A DNA stretch of 64,000 nt, from the NCBI GenBank assembly GCA_963681505.1, contig OY811971.1:10307433-10371432 (forward strand). The letters are read 5' to 3'. The DNA is from Eunapius fragilis. Lineage: Eukaryota > Porifera > Demospongiae > Spongillida > Spongillidae. The notes under the pieces are model-generated. The model ran no database searches, had not been told where the DNA came from, and saw nothing but the letters and a program-made list of their open reading frames with translations. Of this stretch, positions 24,201-37,514 are shown in pieces; position 1 is the stretch's first letter, and each line of letters begins with the position of its first letter. The position numbers and the translations under genes were made by a program.

Positions 24201-27200
24201 TTAGGTGGCAGCTTATAATGGACAAATTAGGTGGCATCAAGTAGTGGGCATAGTGATGTAGGGACTAGAGTGGACAGTGATGTTGTTGATCAGGTGGCAG
24301 CATGTAGTGTATAGAGGGACGGTGTTTAGGAGGTTAGAGTATGGGGTGGCAATAGTGTTGTACTTCATTAGTTCACAACAGGTAAGTGGAATTGTGATGC
24401 AGATGAAAATAGAATAGGAGTATCAATGTAGTTTTTTCCTTGGCAACAGGTAGGTGGTAGCACTTAGTGTGAACAATGATGTTATTTATTTTGATAGCAG
24501 CATATAGTCGACAAGGAATTCAGTGGGATCATGTGGTAATATCTGCCTTGGTCACTGAAGATCTGGTTAAGTTTTTGTTGAGGTGAATTATATTGGAACA
24601 CATTAAGCATCATGATTTTGGAAGAAAGCTAGAGATTAAATTAAATTTCATTATGAAATTGCAGAGTTCAGACCTCTTGTGATTTTGGATTCAATAATAG
24701 TTGTAAGGAATTGAAGTAGAAATAGATAAAAGGAGTATCAAAAGTGATTGTGTGATCAACTCATTGATTGAAGTTAAAGTTAGCAAATGGTAATTTTGTT
24801 CAATTTCGTTTATGAAAATGACAATCTTGTTCAGGAATGAGAATTGGTGCACTTGTGATTATGGATGACTTAATACTATGAGAAGGAAGTGTTGAAATAG
24901 GTAAATGGAAATAGAAGGAAGATCTAAAGAGATCATATGATCGATTCAGTGATTGTATTTAACACACCCTGAATTCATACTTTTTTGTATACTTGAATTT
25001 CAAAATGTCAATGATAAGAAATAAATGCTTATAATCAGCACAGTAGGCGAACGTGTGAAACGTGGACATCTAAACCAATTAAAAGGTGAGGTATCTTGAG
25101 AACAGTTGGATAGGTGTCAGCATATTGATGTAGTTTAATAGGCGGTGTGCATAATGACCTAGTTCTAAAGTTGGAGCTTCTAGCTGACACAATGATATAG
25201 TGATTAGGTGGTAGCATACAGAGGGCATAGTCATGTAGTGATTAGGTGGCAGCATATAGTGGACATAGTCATGTAGTGATTAGGTGGCACATAAAGAGGA
25301 CATAGTCATGTAGTGTATAGAGGGACGGTGTTTAGGAGGTTAGAGTACGGGGTGGCAGTAGTGTTGTACTTCATTAGTTCACAACAGGTAAGTGGAATAG
25401 TGAGGCAGATGAAAATAGAATAGAAGTAGCAATGTAATTTTTTCCTTGGCAGCATACACAGGTAGGTGTTAGCACATAGTGGGAACAGTGATGAAGTGTA
25501 TTTTGATGGCAGTGTATAGTTGGCAGGGAATTCAGTGGGATCACGTGGTTATATCTGCCTTGGTCACTGAATGTGTTTGTTGAGGGGAATTATATAGGAA
25601 CACGTTTAATATCATGATTTTGGAAGAAAGCAAGAAATGAAATTAAATTTCATTATAAAATTGAAGAGTTTAGAGCACTTGTGATTTTGGTTGATTCAAT
25701 TATTGTGGTAAGGAGTTGAAGTAGAAATGGAAAAAAAGATAATCAAAAATGATTGTGTGATCAACTCATTGATTGAAATGAAAGTTAACACATCTATTTT
25801 GTATACTTGGATTTCAAAATGTCAATGATAATAAATAAATGCTTATAATCAGCACAGTAGGCGAACGTGTGAAATTTTGGATATCTTAATGAATTAAAAG
25901 GTGAGGTATTCTGAGAGCGGTTGGATAAGTGTGCATATTGATGTAGTTTAATAGATGGTGTGCATAATGACTTAGTTCACAAGTGGGAGCTTCTAGCTGA
26001 CACAGTGAAGTAGTGATTAGGTGGTAGCATGTAGTGGACATAGTCATGTAGTGATTAGGTGGCAGCATATAGTGGACATAGTCATGTAGTGATTAGGTGG
26101 CAGCATATAGTGGACATAGTCATGTAGTGATTAGGTGGCAGCATATAGCGGACATAGTCATGTAGTTAGACAGATTAGGTGGCATCATGTAGTGCGCATA
26201 GTGATATAGTGACTAGAGTAGACAGTGATGTAGTTGATCAGGTGGCAGCATGTAGTGGATCAATGATGTAGTTTAGGAGGTTAGAGTACGGGGTGGCAAT
26301 AGTGTTGTACTTCATTAGTTCACAACAGGTAAGTGGAATAGTGAAGCAGAGGAAAATAGAATATATATAGGAGTAGCAATGTCCTTGCAGCATACACAGG
26401 TAGGTGGTAGCACAGTGGGAATAGTGATGTGCTCTATTTTGATAGCAGCACATTGTTGACAGTAAATTCAGTGAGATTATGTTGTAATATCCGCCTTGGT
26501 CACTGAAGATCGGGTAAAGTTTTGTTGAGCTGAATTATATTGGAACACATATAACATCATGATTTTGGAAGAAGGCAACAGACTAAGTCGTTATGAAATT
26601 GAGGAGTTCAGAGTACTTGTGATTATGGATTCAATAATAGTTGTAAGGAATTGAAGTAGAAATGGATAAAAGGAATATCAAAAGTGATTGTGTGATCAAC
26701 TCATTGATTGAAGTGAAAGTTAGCAAATGGTAATTTTGTTCAATTTCATTTATGACAATGGCAATCTTGTTCAGGAATGAGAATTTGGTGCACTTGTGAT
26801 TATGGATGACATAATGCTATGAAAAGGGGGTATTGAAATAGGTAGAAATGGAAATAGAAGGAAGATCTAAAGAGATCATATGATCGATTCAGTGATTGTA
26901 TTTTTAAAACACATCTCAATTCATACTTTTTTGTATACTTGAATTTCAAAATGTCAATGATAATAAATAAATGCTTATAATCAGCACAGTAGGCGAACGT
27001 GTGAAATTTGGACATCTAAACCAATTCAAAGGTGATGTATTTAGAAAATGGTTGGATGGGTGTCTGCATATTGATGTAGGTTTTAATAGATGGTGTGCAT
27101 AATGACTTAGTTCATAAGTGGGAGCTTCTAGCTGACACAGTGAAGTAGTGATTAGGTGTCAGCATATAGTGGACATAGTCATGTAGTGATTAGGTGGCAG

Positions 27201-29130
27201 CATATAGTGGACATAGTCATGTAGTGATTAGGTGGCAGCTTAAAGTGTATAGTCATGTAGTGATTAGGTGGCAGCTTATAGTGGACATAGTCATGTAGTG
27301 ATTAGGTGGCAGCTTATAGTGAACATAGTCATGTAGTGATTAGGTGGCAGCTTATAGTGGACATAGTCATGTAGTGATTAGGTGGCAGCATGTAATGGAC
27401 ATAGTCATGTATTGATTAGGCGGCAGCTTATAGTGGACATAGTCATGTAGTGATTAGGTGGCAGCATGTAGTGGACATAGTCATGTAGTGATTAGGTGGC
27501 AGCATAGTGGATATAGTCATGTAGTGATTAGGTGGCAGCTTATAGTGGACATAGTCATTTATGGATTAGGTGGCAGCTTATAGCAGACATAGTCATGTAG
27601 TGATTAGGTGGCAGCTTATGTGGATATACTTATAGTTAATGAGGTGGGAACATAGTGATGTATTGTATTACGTTGCAACAGGTAAGTGGAATAGTGATAT
27701 AGTTAGATGGCATCATATAGTGGGAATGATGATGTATTTATTTTGATGGTAGCACATAGTTGGCAGTGAATTCAGTGGTATTGTATTTTAATATCATTCT
27801 TCGTCACAGAAGATGGGAGTAAAGTATCAATTCTATATTGAAATGAAAGGATGTAGAGCACTTGTGATTATGGATCATGATTCACTAACTGTGGTAAGAG
27901 GAATTGAAATAGAAGTGGAAATAAAAGCAAGGTGCAAAGTGATTGTATGATCAATTCAGTCATCCAAATGAACGTTAACACACCGGAATTCATACCGATT
28001 TAGTAGATATCAAAATGATAATGACAATCAATGAATTCTTATAAGCAGCATGGTAGGTGAACTCGTGAAAAATGGAAATCTAAGCCAATTAAAAGGTGAG
28101 GTATATTAGAATGGTTGGACAGGTTGCAGCATATTGAAGTAGTTTGTTTGGTGGTGAGCATATAATGGCTTAGTTAATGAGGTGGGTGCTTGTAGCTGGC
28201 ATAGTGATGTAGTGATTAGGTGGCAGCATGTAGCGAATAGAGTGTAATATAGGAGGTTAGAGTATGGGGTGGCAATAGTGCTATTAGTCTGCAACAGGTA
28301 AGTGGAATAGTGATGCAAATTTAAATGGATAGGTGGCTGCATATAGTGGGTATAGTGATATATAAGGCAGCATATATAATGTAGGAGAGCATATACCCAT
28401 AGGAGGAATGGTGATATAGTTTAATTGTTTTGATGGCAAGCATATAGTAGGCATAGTGATGCAGCTGATTAGGTTGCAGCATATAATTGGCAGTGGATTT
28501 GGTGGAGTTATTGTAATATCCTCCTGGTCACAGAAGATGAAGTAAAGCGTTTGTTGAGATGAATGATATTTGAGCACTTCCAACGTCATTATTGTAAAAG
28601 CAAGAAAGTAAATTTTCGTTTAAAAATGGGAGAATTTAGTGCACTAGGGCTTCTGGAAGATTCAATTACTGCAATAAAATGGAGTTGAAAAAATGTAAAT
28701 GGGGAAAATCAAACGGTGTCATATGATCAAATCAGTAATTGAAAAAAAAGATTATAATTCATAATTCCTACTGATTGTGCACCATTGGTATTATGACAAT
28801 GAATGTTTACAAGCGACCTGTAGGTGAACTCATGAAATATGGATTCTAAGCCAATTAAAAGGTGAGATATTTTAGAATGGTTGGGCAGCATATGGACGAA
28901 GTTTATTAGGTGGATGTATATAGTGCACGTAGTGAATTAGTGTTTCAGGTAGCTGGCACAGTGATGTAGTGATTATATGGCAACATATAGTGGGCATAGT
29001 GATGTAGTTGATTAGGTGGCAGCATGTAATAATAAGTATATGTATATGTGGTGGGCATAGCAGGTATGTAGAGTATTGATGTAGCTTTGTATATGGAGAG
29101 TAGTGCTATATAGTTGATTCCTTGGCAGCA

Positions 29131-30184
29131 AACATGTAAACATTTATGTCAATTTGAATGCAGTGAACTAGACAAGCTATGCTCCCTCTCTCTCTCTTGA
29201 TTGCAATTGGATACACATAAATGTAAGTGAGTCATGTCATGCGAGCCCAGCCACACGGTGGAGGGTATAATAGCCTTGGGGGCCAGAAGATTGGTCAGTC
29301 TAGGTCGCAGTGTATGCGACACCTGGAAACTATTCATTGTGTATGAAAATGGTTGAAATGCTGTACTTATTTTTGATGCAGATTGTCCCTTGATGGTACG
29401 GATGAATTCCCATGCAAGACTCCAAACAACGAACTCATGTACTGACGTCCCATTGCAAAGACTCCCAATCAAGGAACTCATGTGCAATTCCCCACGCATT
29501 TGTGTGTTCAGTCAGAGCAGTGTATAAACGGTTTTTTCCTCACTCAGTGAGGTTTTTTCCCCTAAGATGGTGTGGGCCCACCGCCTCTATAAATAAATCA
29601 GGTTAAAATCAAATTAGCTATAGGTCCCCTGCTCTGTTTGTGTTTGTGATGTTTGATATGTTTTCGATGCGGTGTGTAATTGTTAAGTTCAGGCTATGTT
29701 AGGTGTCATGCACAGCTGACGCTACACCAACGTGTTTTCATGTGGGTTGGGGAGGGAGTGAGGATATATGTGTGTGAGGCAATAGGAGAGAGGTGCGGTA
29801 GCAGCACATAGTGAGTATGGATAGTGATGTAGTTTATTACATGGCCGATAAAAGTGGTAAAAATGTTGCATTTGAATGTGGCAGCGTTATAGTGTATTGC
29901 AATTGCAAAACGAAAACATCATGGTTACCGTAAGTACTTAAACAAGACAGTTGTTCAACTCTGGAAACCTGTATAGCAAGAGACTTCGTATTAAGAGTGC
30001 ATGGTTGGAGAGATGGTATAGCGTGTTGTGAAAATATATAGCGATGTGTGTATGGCATGCAACATTTTTATGTCGTTGATTAGGTGGCAGCGTCTCTTAA
30101 TAGCTTCTTAGGTGGTAGCATATAGTTCCATGTTTAGATAGGAGATACGGGAAGAGTTATGATGTCATATATTCATCAAAGCAT
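29131..30184. other. Non-genic spacer with satellite remnants
   Basis: The satellite gives way to unique sequence at 29140-29800. Remnants return at 29805-30135 (GGTGGCAGCGTC, GGTGGTAGCATATAG). A CT run lies at about 29185. No frame here has a recognisable domain. Confidence 0.5.
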
Positions 30185-31135
30185 TCATCATGCATATTAT
30201 TTACAATGTACCATGAATAATTATATTGATTGATGAGAAAGAAAGTGAAAGAAAGGATCACACCCAAATACCGGAATGGATAGTGCCTCTGAACCAGTGA
30301 TGCCGCGGTTAGCCCGCCAATCGGCAAAACCGTCGAACTAGGCGATACGGTTGGCCTGCCCGCGTCCGTGACCGACAGGGAAAATGGATAATTGAATTAG
30401 TTCGCCAAACCACTTAACCGTACCACTCAATTAACCGTACAATCTCCTGTGCACAGACATGTTGGGTTGTATATTAACTATTAGGCATAGGAATGAGCAA
30501 CCTTATGATATTAGTACTAGCTAGCAATCATGTCCCTGTGACAGTTTAAGCAACGCCTCGACCCGCTATCATAGATGACGTAGCGTGCCTCAACCATATA
30601 AGACATGCAAATGCATTTAGAAACAACGCGTATCTTTAGCCAAAGAATCATTTTTCTGTGCCAAATCGATAAAATCCACATGCGTACGTGTATATATGCT
30701 GCACGTGAGCTAACAGCAATCAGCTGCGACAACGTGAGGTGTCACGAAAAATTTGGTCCGGGGAAAAAAATTGGTCCGGCCGGACCAATTTTGGCGAGCA
30801 GGAGTGGTCCGGCCGGACCTAAAATGACGCCAAATTTGTCCAAAACTGGTCCGAGCACATAAACACCTTGAACACGTGGAGATGAATCCTATTCTCTGTG
30901 AAAATGGCTTATTCAAGTGAAGAGGGAGAGGAACCTAGTAGAAGAAGCATATGAGTACTTGGTAAGAAATGTACCAGGTGGGTGCAAGCGTAGCACGCAA
31001 TGCTAGCGATGCATACAAAGAAAGGCTCAGAAATTTGTTGTGAAGGGTACTTTAAGAAGAAGAAGAAGGGCAAGGGTTTGTTCATTTCAATTTGGCTAAT
31101 GCACACAATTGTGTCGTCCGCAAGTCATGGGTAGT
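30185..31135. repeat. Left part of the duplicated block, shared with 54190-54907
   Basis: Sequence from the shared ATTATATTGATTGATGAGAA on matches 54.2-54.9 kb with small gaps. About 215 bp (30309-30527) is extra compared with the other copy. Part of that extra segment resembles 42545-42610. The palindrome GGTCCGGCCGGACC occurs at about 30774 and again at about 30810. No intact frame. Confidence 0.8.
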
Positions 31136-31179
31136 GCTTTATTATAGACAATGGAAATAAAATTTGTTGGAGTTACGAA

Positions 31180-31840
31180 AGTTATAGAGCCGCGTCGTAT
31201 TTTGCATGATTGTTATCCGGGCACATGGGACGAACTTTGCAGAATCAGCGAACGGTTTATTTGGCCTGGAACGGTCAAAGATGTGAATGACACGGTGAGA
31301 CATGCAACTTAGATTTTTAGCCATAGAATCTATTAAGACTACCTTAATTAATTTAACTACAGGTTTCAAATGTGACATCTGCCAGCATGCGAACCGGAAA
31401 AGTCTTCATGCTGCCCTAGAACTGCACCCGGTCCAGTGAAGTCACCATGGAATCACATTGGCATTGATTTTGTTGGGCCTCTTGTGAAGTCTAAATCAGG
31501 AAACCGATACATCCTGGCTGTGTGTGACTACTTCTCTAAATGGCAGAAGCAGTCCTCCTTCCATCTAAACATGCAACTGGAGTTGCCAATGCACTCTTCA
31601 AGGTATTATTGATTGAAGCAACATTCTCCTCTATGCATTTAAATTATAAACAGCGCAATACAGGTGTATGCGTGCTTATGTTATAGTACATAGATACAAT
31701 GCCATGCACACTGATAATCTGATTCACTGTATTCTATCCTTGCAGATTTTTATGTGAATGCATGGGTTTGCCCAAGATTATTACAACAGACAATGGCACA
31801 GAGTTTAAGAATGAATTGAACCAGCACCTAATTCCTCAGG
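31180..31840 (+). pseudogene. Gypsy/Ginger-type integrase remnant, copy 1
   Basis: Pieces of a retroviral-type integrase are readable in shifting frames. There is a zinc-binding CDICQHANRK segment, the core start PWNHIGIDFVGP, YILAVCDYFSKW, and MGLPKIITTDNGTEF with the second catalytic Asp. Two canonical introns interrupt it: GTGAGA...CTACAG (about 31302-31362) and GTATTATTG...CCTTGCAG (about 31600-31745). A single-base loss after FSKW shifts the frame. Introns inside an integrase fit Ginger-type DNA transposons or GIN/KRBA2-like host genes better than a recent LTR element. The C-terminal third is not recognisable. Confidence 0.75.
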
Positions 31841-32180
31841 GGAGTTGTGGGGGCGGGACATGTCAGTGGAATGGGATGTTCAGAACTGGTTTGATTAATC
31901 ACACAAAGAACAGTATATGGTGTTACCATGACGCGTGAATACTTTACATGTGATGTGTACATATGACCCACAGGGTCACCATACATCCTTTCCCTACATA
32001 TGGTTCCAACAATATGCACAGGCAGTAAATAAGGAAATTAGTAATATACATCTCCATGTAAACAGGGAAATAGTTAATGCATGTTTATGCTTACACGTGA
32101 GGTGTTGGACGTGTACCAACATCTTCATTCTAATTGTGGAAACAGCAACACTCCTCACATGGTCACGTGTAGGGATATGT

Positions 32181-32206
32181 GGGGGGGGGGGGGGGGGGGG
32201 GGGGGG
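32181..32206. repeat. Homopolymer G26 in block copy 1
   Basis: Twenty-six G follow GGATATGT. The same position in the other block copies is also a G run (36796-36822 and 56250-56270), so the tract predates the duplications. Confidence 0.95.
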
Positions 32207-32799
32207 CAGATGGATGAGGGTGTTTCATCACCATGTACTCATACCACCCCCGTTCCTCCTCTCCTTATTATACCTCCTCCTCCTTACCTCCTCTTGTTCC
32301 TCCTCCTCCTCCTCCCTTCAGATATTTGATGTATGCAGCATGGGGAAGTCATTACTCAGTATTCTACATGCAGTTAGAGTTATACACTATTGTAGTGAAT
32401 CGTTATAATTCAAGGCATTCATCCTCTTGCATATAATTATCATACATGGTTATTGGAATCAAATCTATAGAGTTACTGGGCATTGATCACAGATTGACAA
32501 CAGCTCCTCAACATAAGCATTGCAAATTAACCCTTTATTGCATCACATGCAGCATGTGTTTTGGTTGTGTATGTATTCACTGAGCATGCACGATGCATTT
32601 ATAATTTATATAATTCATCACTCTCCCTTTATTACATGACCTTGAAATAAACTTACAATTTTAATATTGTAAATAGCAAGCCAACACATTATCCTCCAGC
32701 TGAAGAAAATAAAAAGCTAGGACAGACTTTGCGTGTATATAGTTAACTACGATCTGAATAGCGGACCGTTTTTGGCAAGGCAGGACCAATTTTGGCGAC

Positions 32800-32826
32800 C
32801 AAAAGTGGTCCGCTGGACCACTTTTG
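32800..32826. repeat. Perfect short hairpin GTGGTCC-GCT-GGACCAC
   Basis: 12-bp arms CAAAAGTGGTCC and GGACCACTTTTG with a 3-nt loop. It lies between the convergent integrase remnant and the HMGL/EF-hand gene. It is conserved in copy 2 and not seen in copy 3. Confidence 0.85.
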
Positions 32827-33066
32827 CCATGACAGAGGCCTAGTTATCGCACTTTTTGTTGATTTCGGTATCATGCAAAATTTCATGGACCGCGTGTTAA
32901 ATTGCAGTAACTTTTTAATTTAAAAAATATATGCGCATGGCATAATTTGTCGTGAACTGTCGCATGTGATATCATGGCATGGAAAAATATTGTAACACTG
33001 ACTGTAGCATAAAATTTGAGTTTCCATTAACGTACTACTTGATATTATTGCATTTTCATCGGTGTA

Positions 33067-34802
33067 CTAAATATTATGGCCACGCAGTGCTCTCTGTCTC
33101 CGCGCTAATTTCGGTTTTTCGATGACCTCGTCCCTCATGGCAGGAATAATAGCCTTGCGGAAGGTAATTGACAAAAGCTGGTCGACATTATTAATATCAG
33201 CTGGATACTGACGAAGTGCCCATTTGATGTAGACTAGGAACTCGCTCCATTCCACATACCCGTCGCTATCCATGTCTATAGCCTTCAACCCCTTCCGTGT
33301 ATCGTCGCACCTGAAACAACCGAAGTAGGGGGCCATAAATCCATTGTAGAAAGAGTAAAACTCAAGACGCCCATCTCCTTGTACTTCATCACGTAGATCC
33401 CAGGTATCCCAAATGTTGCGAATGTCTGCAACCAGTCTCATTTCGTTTGGCGCATTTAGCTCTGATTTCTCGATTATGTCCCTCATCATTTTGGTCACTT
33501 TGCCTCCCGCACGGTCCAACAAAATGGCGATACCCACCTCACTCATATATTCTTCTTTCCTATTCGAAAGAAGGTCTTCCAGCATCACTTTTTGCATTTG
33601 AACTGCTGTGGCTTCTGTAAATTGTGGATCGTCGCCAAACAAATCAATCAACCTGTCCTTGATCATGGCCGGTGATGAGAGTGTGCTTATTCTCACTGGA
33701 GCCTGCTCCCCAAAGAAAGCTGCCATGTCAAACTCTCCTTCCTCCAAATGGCCTCCAGCGATGCCTCCAAAGTCGAAGGTTAAATCGAGTGCCCTCTCAC
33801 CATATACGATTTGCCTAGGGTGAGGGGCGTAGCCAACAGCAGTGTCGGTGATGTTCCTAGCTGCCGTCCTTAGGTAGGTGCAATTGTAGCGCTGAGTGAC
33901 CTTTTTGTTACCCATGCGAATAAGGTTCAGGAGTGTGACGGAGGTGCAGGCGTGGCCAAGTGCAGCTCCTTCAGAACAGACACTCGCCCACACTCCGTTG
34001 GCTCCTCTTGCTAGGCGCACTCCAGCTGTACGGTTTCTGCTGACCCCCACTTCTCGTGCACGTGAGCTAACAGCAATCCTGTGGTCCAGCCGTTTCTGTC
34101 CATTACTCTCCTTACACTAGCCGTCCATGCGCCCACCTCTTCCGGCAGGTACTTACCAGTAGGTTCTTCAAACATGATGCCATAGGGCCGTTGGTCTGGA
34201 TGTAGGGCCGAGAGCCAGGAAACGACCTCCAGCGCTCGTTCTGGTATTTCTACCATAACGAGTGGGAAATCTCGCAGGTTGATAAAGATTTTGGCACTAC
34301 TAGTGAGGTTTTGACGGCACCAGTTCATTCTATCTGATACCAGATGGCACATATCAATAACTGTAAATTTTGTCCAATCCACTGACTTATCGATCAAGTC
34401 AATTTCAATTATAGGATTGTAGAGCCCAAAGGTTTTCATCTTTTCTAGTCCAACGGGAAGTGATTTTGTATCATAAACACCATCCTTTACTCCTTCGGAG
34501 GCCTCGGCGAAGGCGTATAGCCTTTTAGGATCTTCCCCACTTTTAATCAGTTGCCTGACAAACTCGTCGTCCACCCTCGTGGCGTGAGCGAATGCAGCAA
34601 CGACAAAATTCGCAAATCCACACTTCTTCACCTCGTTGTAAATTTTCCATTTGTTCTCAATGGTATGACCTCTTAGTTGACCCACGGTACTCTCGCGAAT
34701 GGAATTATCCAATATGAAACAGTCTAAGTCGCGGAGGCATTGTCGCTTGACAGCTTCCACGGAGATCTCCTTCTCGATAAGGCGTTTTTCTTCTTCGATC
34801 AT
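33067..34802 (-). pseudogene. HMGL-like/EF-hand fusion, frameshifted copy 1
   Basis: Nearly identical to the intact gene at 56912-58645. An extra GC dinucleotide at about 34015 (GGCGCAC against GGCAC) moves the first half (ATG at 34802) into a stop one codon later. The second half, with the end of the TIM barrel and the EF-hand, remains open in another frame. The lesion is shared with copy 2, so it arose before the tandem duplication. Confidence 0.9.
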
Positions 34803-35769
34803 TTCTTCAATAATGAAATTAGTTGTACTGAATACTGCAATAATGTATTTATAAACTTTATCCTGCAAGTGGTGACATCATTCAGAGTTGCACGGGGCGA
34901 AATGAATGCATTTTCGTGATGTTTTGGGTAAATACCATAATTCGGTAGCTTTCCTGAGAATAGAAATTAAGGTGAACTGCCAAAATAGTGCACCTTATCC
35001 ATTTTAGAACGGATAGAGGGGTGAACTGTGGGGGTGTTGTGGTGGTAACCTCATTATTTTGATAGAGAGGTATAATTAATACCACAATCTTTAACAAGGT
35101 ATTAAATCATTAAAAAATAACAATTAAGCTTAAGTTATGCTACGTATATCGCTCGACCTGCTGGGTTTCCAAGCTATCCAGAACCATGGAATCATATCCG
35201 TCTTCGGTTACACATGCAAGCCACACCGTTTTTCAGATTACAGCAACTAATGAAGGAACAGCAAAATGTGACTGAGTCTGTGAGAAAGGAGCATTACACT
35301 ACTTTTATTGAAGCCATGTGCGGTAGTCCCATGTGCTATCGCTTCCCAGGTGACGACAGTGGTGAGTTGGGACAACTCTTTTACCTGAAGTGATGCTTTT
35401 TTTTTACCACAGTCTGGAACGCCAACGTGGACTTTCCAACCAAACCTACATGACAAGTCAAAAGCGCTAGCAGAGCAGCTCCTTTCTGCCGAACAACTCC
35501 ACCACGCTCTTCAACAAAGGACCCATAGAAGCTTCCAGATTCGGTGACGTCGTCGATACCTTACACCAAAGGAGAGGCAAAAAAATAAAACCATTGTGAG
35601 TGTTAGTTGTGAAAGGTCTATAGTGCTAGGAAGACTCGCGTGGTACCAAACAACTCAAGAGGACAGATTATTCAATTGCAGGGAAACTAAACAGGTCGTT
35701 AAAAGTTTCCTATTCTATTTTTTTGCTTTATTATAGACAATGGAAAAAAAATTTGTTGGAGTTACGAAA

Positions 35770-36440
35770 GTTATAGAGCCGCGTCGTATTTTGCATGATT
35801 GTTATCCGGGCACATGGGACGAACTTTGCAGAATCAGTGAACGGTTTATTTGGCCTGGAACGGTCAAAGATGTGAATGACACGGTGAGACATGCAACTTA
35901 GATTTTTAGCCATAGAATCTATTAAGACTCCCTTAATTAATTTAACTACAGGTTTCAAATGTGACATCTGCCAGCATGCGAACCGGAAAAGTCTTCATGC
36001 TGCCCTAGAACTGCACCCGGTCCAGTGAAGTCACCATGGAATCACATTGGCATTGATTTTGTTGGGCCTCTTGTGAAGTCTAAATCAGGAAACCGATACA
36101 TCCTGGCTGTGTGTGACTACTTCTCTAAATGGCAGAAGCAGTCCTCCTTCCATCTAAACATGCAACTGGAGTTGCCAATGCACTCTTCAAGGTATTATTG
36201 ATTGAAGCAACATTTTCCTCTATGCATTTAAATTATAAACAGCGCAATACAGGTGTATACGTGCTTATGTTTGTATTAAGTTATAGTACATAGATACAAT
36301 GCCATGCACACTGATAATCTGATTCACTGTATTCTATCCTTGCAGATTTTTATGCGAATGCATGGGTTTGCCCAAGATTATTACAACAGACAATGGCACA
36401 GAGTTTAAGAATGAATTGAACCAGCACCTAATTCCTCAGG
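35770..36440 (+). pseudogene. Gypsy/Ginger-type integrase remnant, copy 2
   Basis: Same zinc-binding, core and TTDNGTEF pieces, the same intron-like GT-AG gaps and the same frame break as copy 1. The core segment from MGLPKIITTDNG onward is open to about 36553. Confidence 0.75.
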
Positions 36441-36795
36441 GGAGTTGTGGGGGCGGGACATGTCAGTGGACTCTTATTAGAATGGGATGTTCACTGAGAA
36501 CTGGTTTGATAAATCACACAAAGAACAGTATATGGTATTACCATGACGCGTGAATACTTTACATGTGATGTGTACATATGACCCACAGGGTCACCATACA
36601 TCCCTTCCCTACATATGGTTCCAACAATATGCACAGGCAGTAAATAAGGCAATAAGTAATATACATCTCCATGTAAACAGGGAAATAGTTAATGCATGTT
36701 TATGCTTACACGTGAGGTGTTGGACGTGTACCAACATCTTCATTCTAATTGTGGAAACAGCAACACTCCTCACATGGTCACGTGTAGGGATATGT

Positions 36796-36822
36796 GGGGG
36801 GGGGGGGGGGGGGGGGGGGGGG
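36796..36822. repeat. Homopolymer G27 in block copy 2
   Basis: Counterpart of the G26 tract in copy 1. Confidence 0.95.
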
Positions 36823-37247
36823 CAGATGGATGAGGGTGTTTCATCACCATGTACTCATACCACCCCCGTTCCTCCCCTCCTTATTATACCTCCTCCCCCT
36901 TACCTCCTCTTGTTCCTCCTCCTCCTCCTCCCTTCAGATATTTGATGTATGCAGCATGGGGAAGTCATTACTCAGTATTCTACATGCAGTTAGAGTTAAG
37001 CATGTGTTTTGGTTGTGTATGTATTCACTGAGCATGCACGATGCATTTATAATTTATATAATTCATCACTCTCCCTTTATTACATGACCTTGAAATAAAC
37101 TTACAATTTTAATATTGTAAAAAGCAAGCCAACACATTGTCCTCCAGCTGAAGAAAATAAAAAGCTAGGACAGACTTTGCGTGTATATAGTTAACTACGA
37201 TCTGAATAGCGGACCGTTTTTGGCAAGGCAGGACCAATTTTGGCGAC

Positions 37248-37274
37248 CAAAAGTGGTCCGCTGGACCACTTTTG
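37248..37274. repeat. Perfect short hairpin, block copy 2
   Basis: Same 12-bp arms and GCT loop as at 32800-32826. Confidence 0.85.
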
Positions 37275-37514
37275 CCATGACAGAGGCCTAGTTATCGCAC
37301 TTTTTGTTGATTTCGGTATGATGCAAAATTTCATGGACCGCGTGTTAAATTGCAGTAACTTTTTAATTTAAAAAATATATGTGCATGGCATAATTTGTCG
37401 TGAACTGTCGCATGTGATATCATGGCATGGAAAAATATTGTAACACTGACTATAGCATAAAATTTGAGTTTCCATTAACGTACTACTTGATATTATTGCA
37501 TTTTCATCGGTGTA

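Larger units (their letters stand above)
16780..29130. repeat. Complex higher-order satellite, about 12.3 kb
   Basis: The whole stretch is made of related degenerate units. The basic unit is 38 bp: ATTAGGTGGCAGCATATAGT followed by GGACATAGTCATGTAGTG. It forms clean subarrays near 18420-18830, 20420-21290, 22080-22370, 23860-24240 and 27140-27620. Between them recur long AT-rich segments with landmark strings: GCATATAGTTAGGATAGCG at about 16858, 18975 and 21450, and AATTCAGTGGGATCATGT-type at about 17756, 19737, 24517 and 25529. The spacing gives a higher-order period of roughly 2-2.5 kb. Minus-strand frames of 60-100 codons here are repeat translations (Leu/Pro/His/Thr), not genes. Confidence 0.93.
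31136..35719. repeat. Tandem segmental duplication, unit 1 (4.58 kb)
   Basis: From GCTTTATTATAGACAATGG to TTTCCTATTCTATT this is nearly identical to 35725-40165. It carries an integrase remnant on plus and an HMGL/EF-hand pseudogene on minus. Unit 1 keeps about 180 bp near 32375-32560 that unit 2 lacks and the third copy retains, so unit 2 suffered the deletion. Confidence 0.95.

Noticed and set aside
29149..29499. 116-codon minus-strand frame beside the satellite
   Set aside because: It has unusual composition, no similarity I recognise and no splice or start context that supports it.
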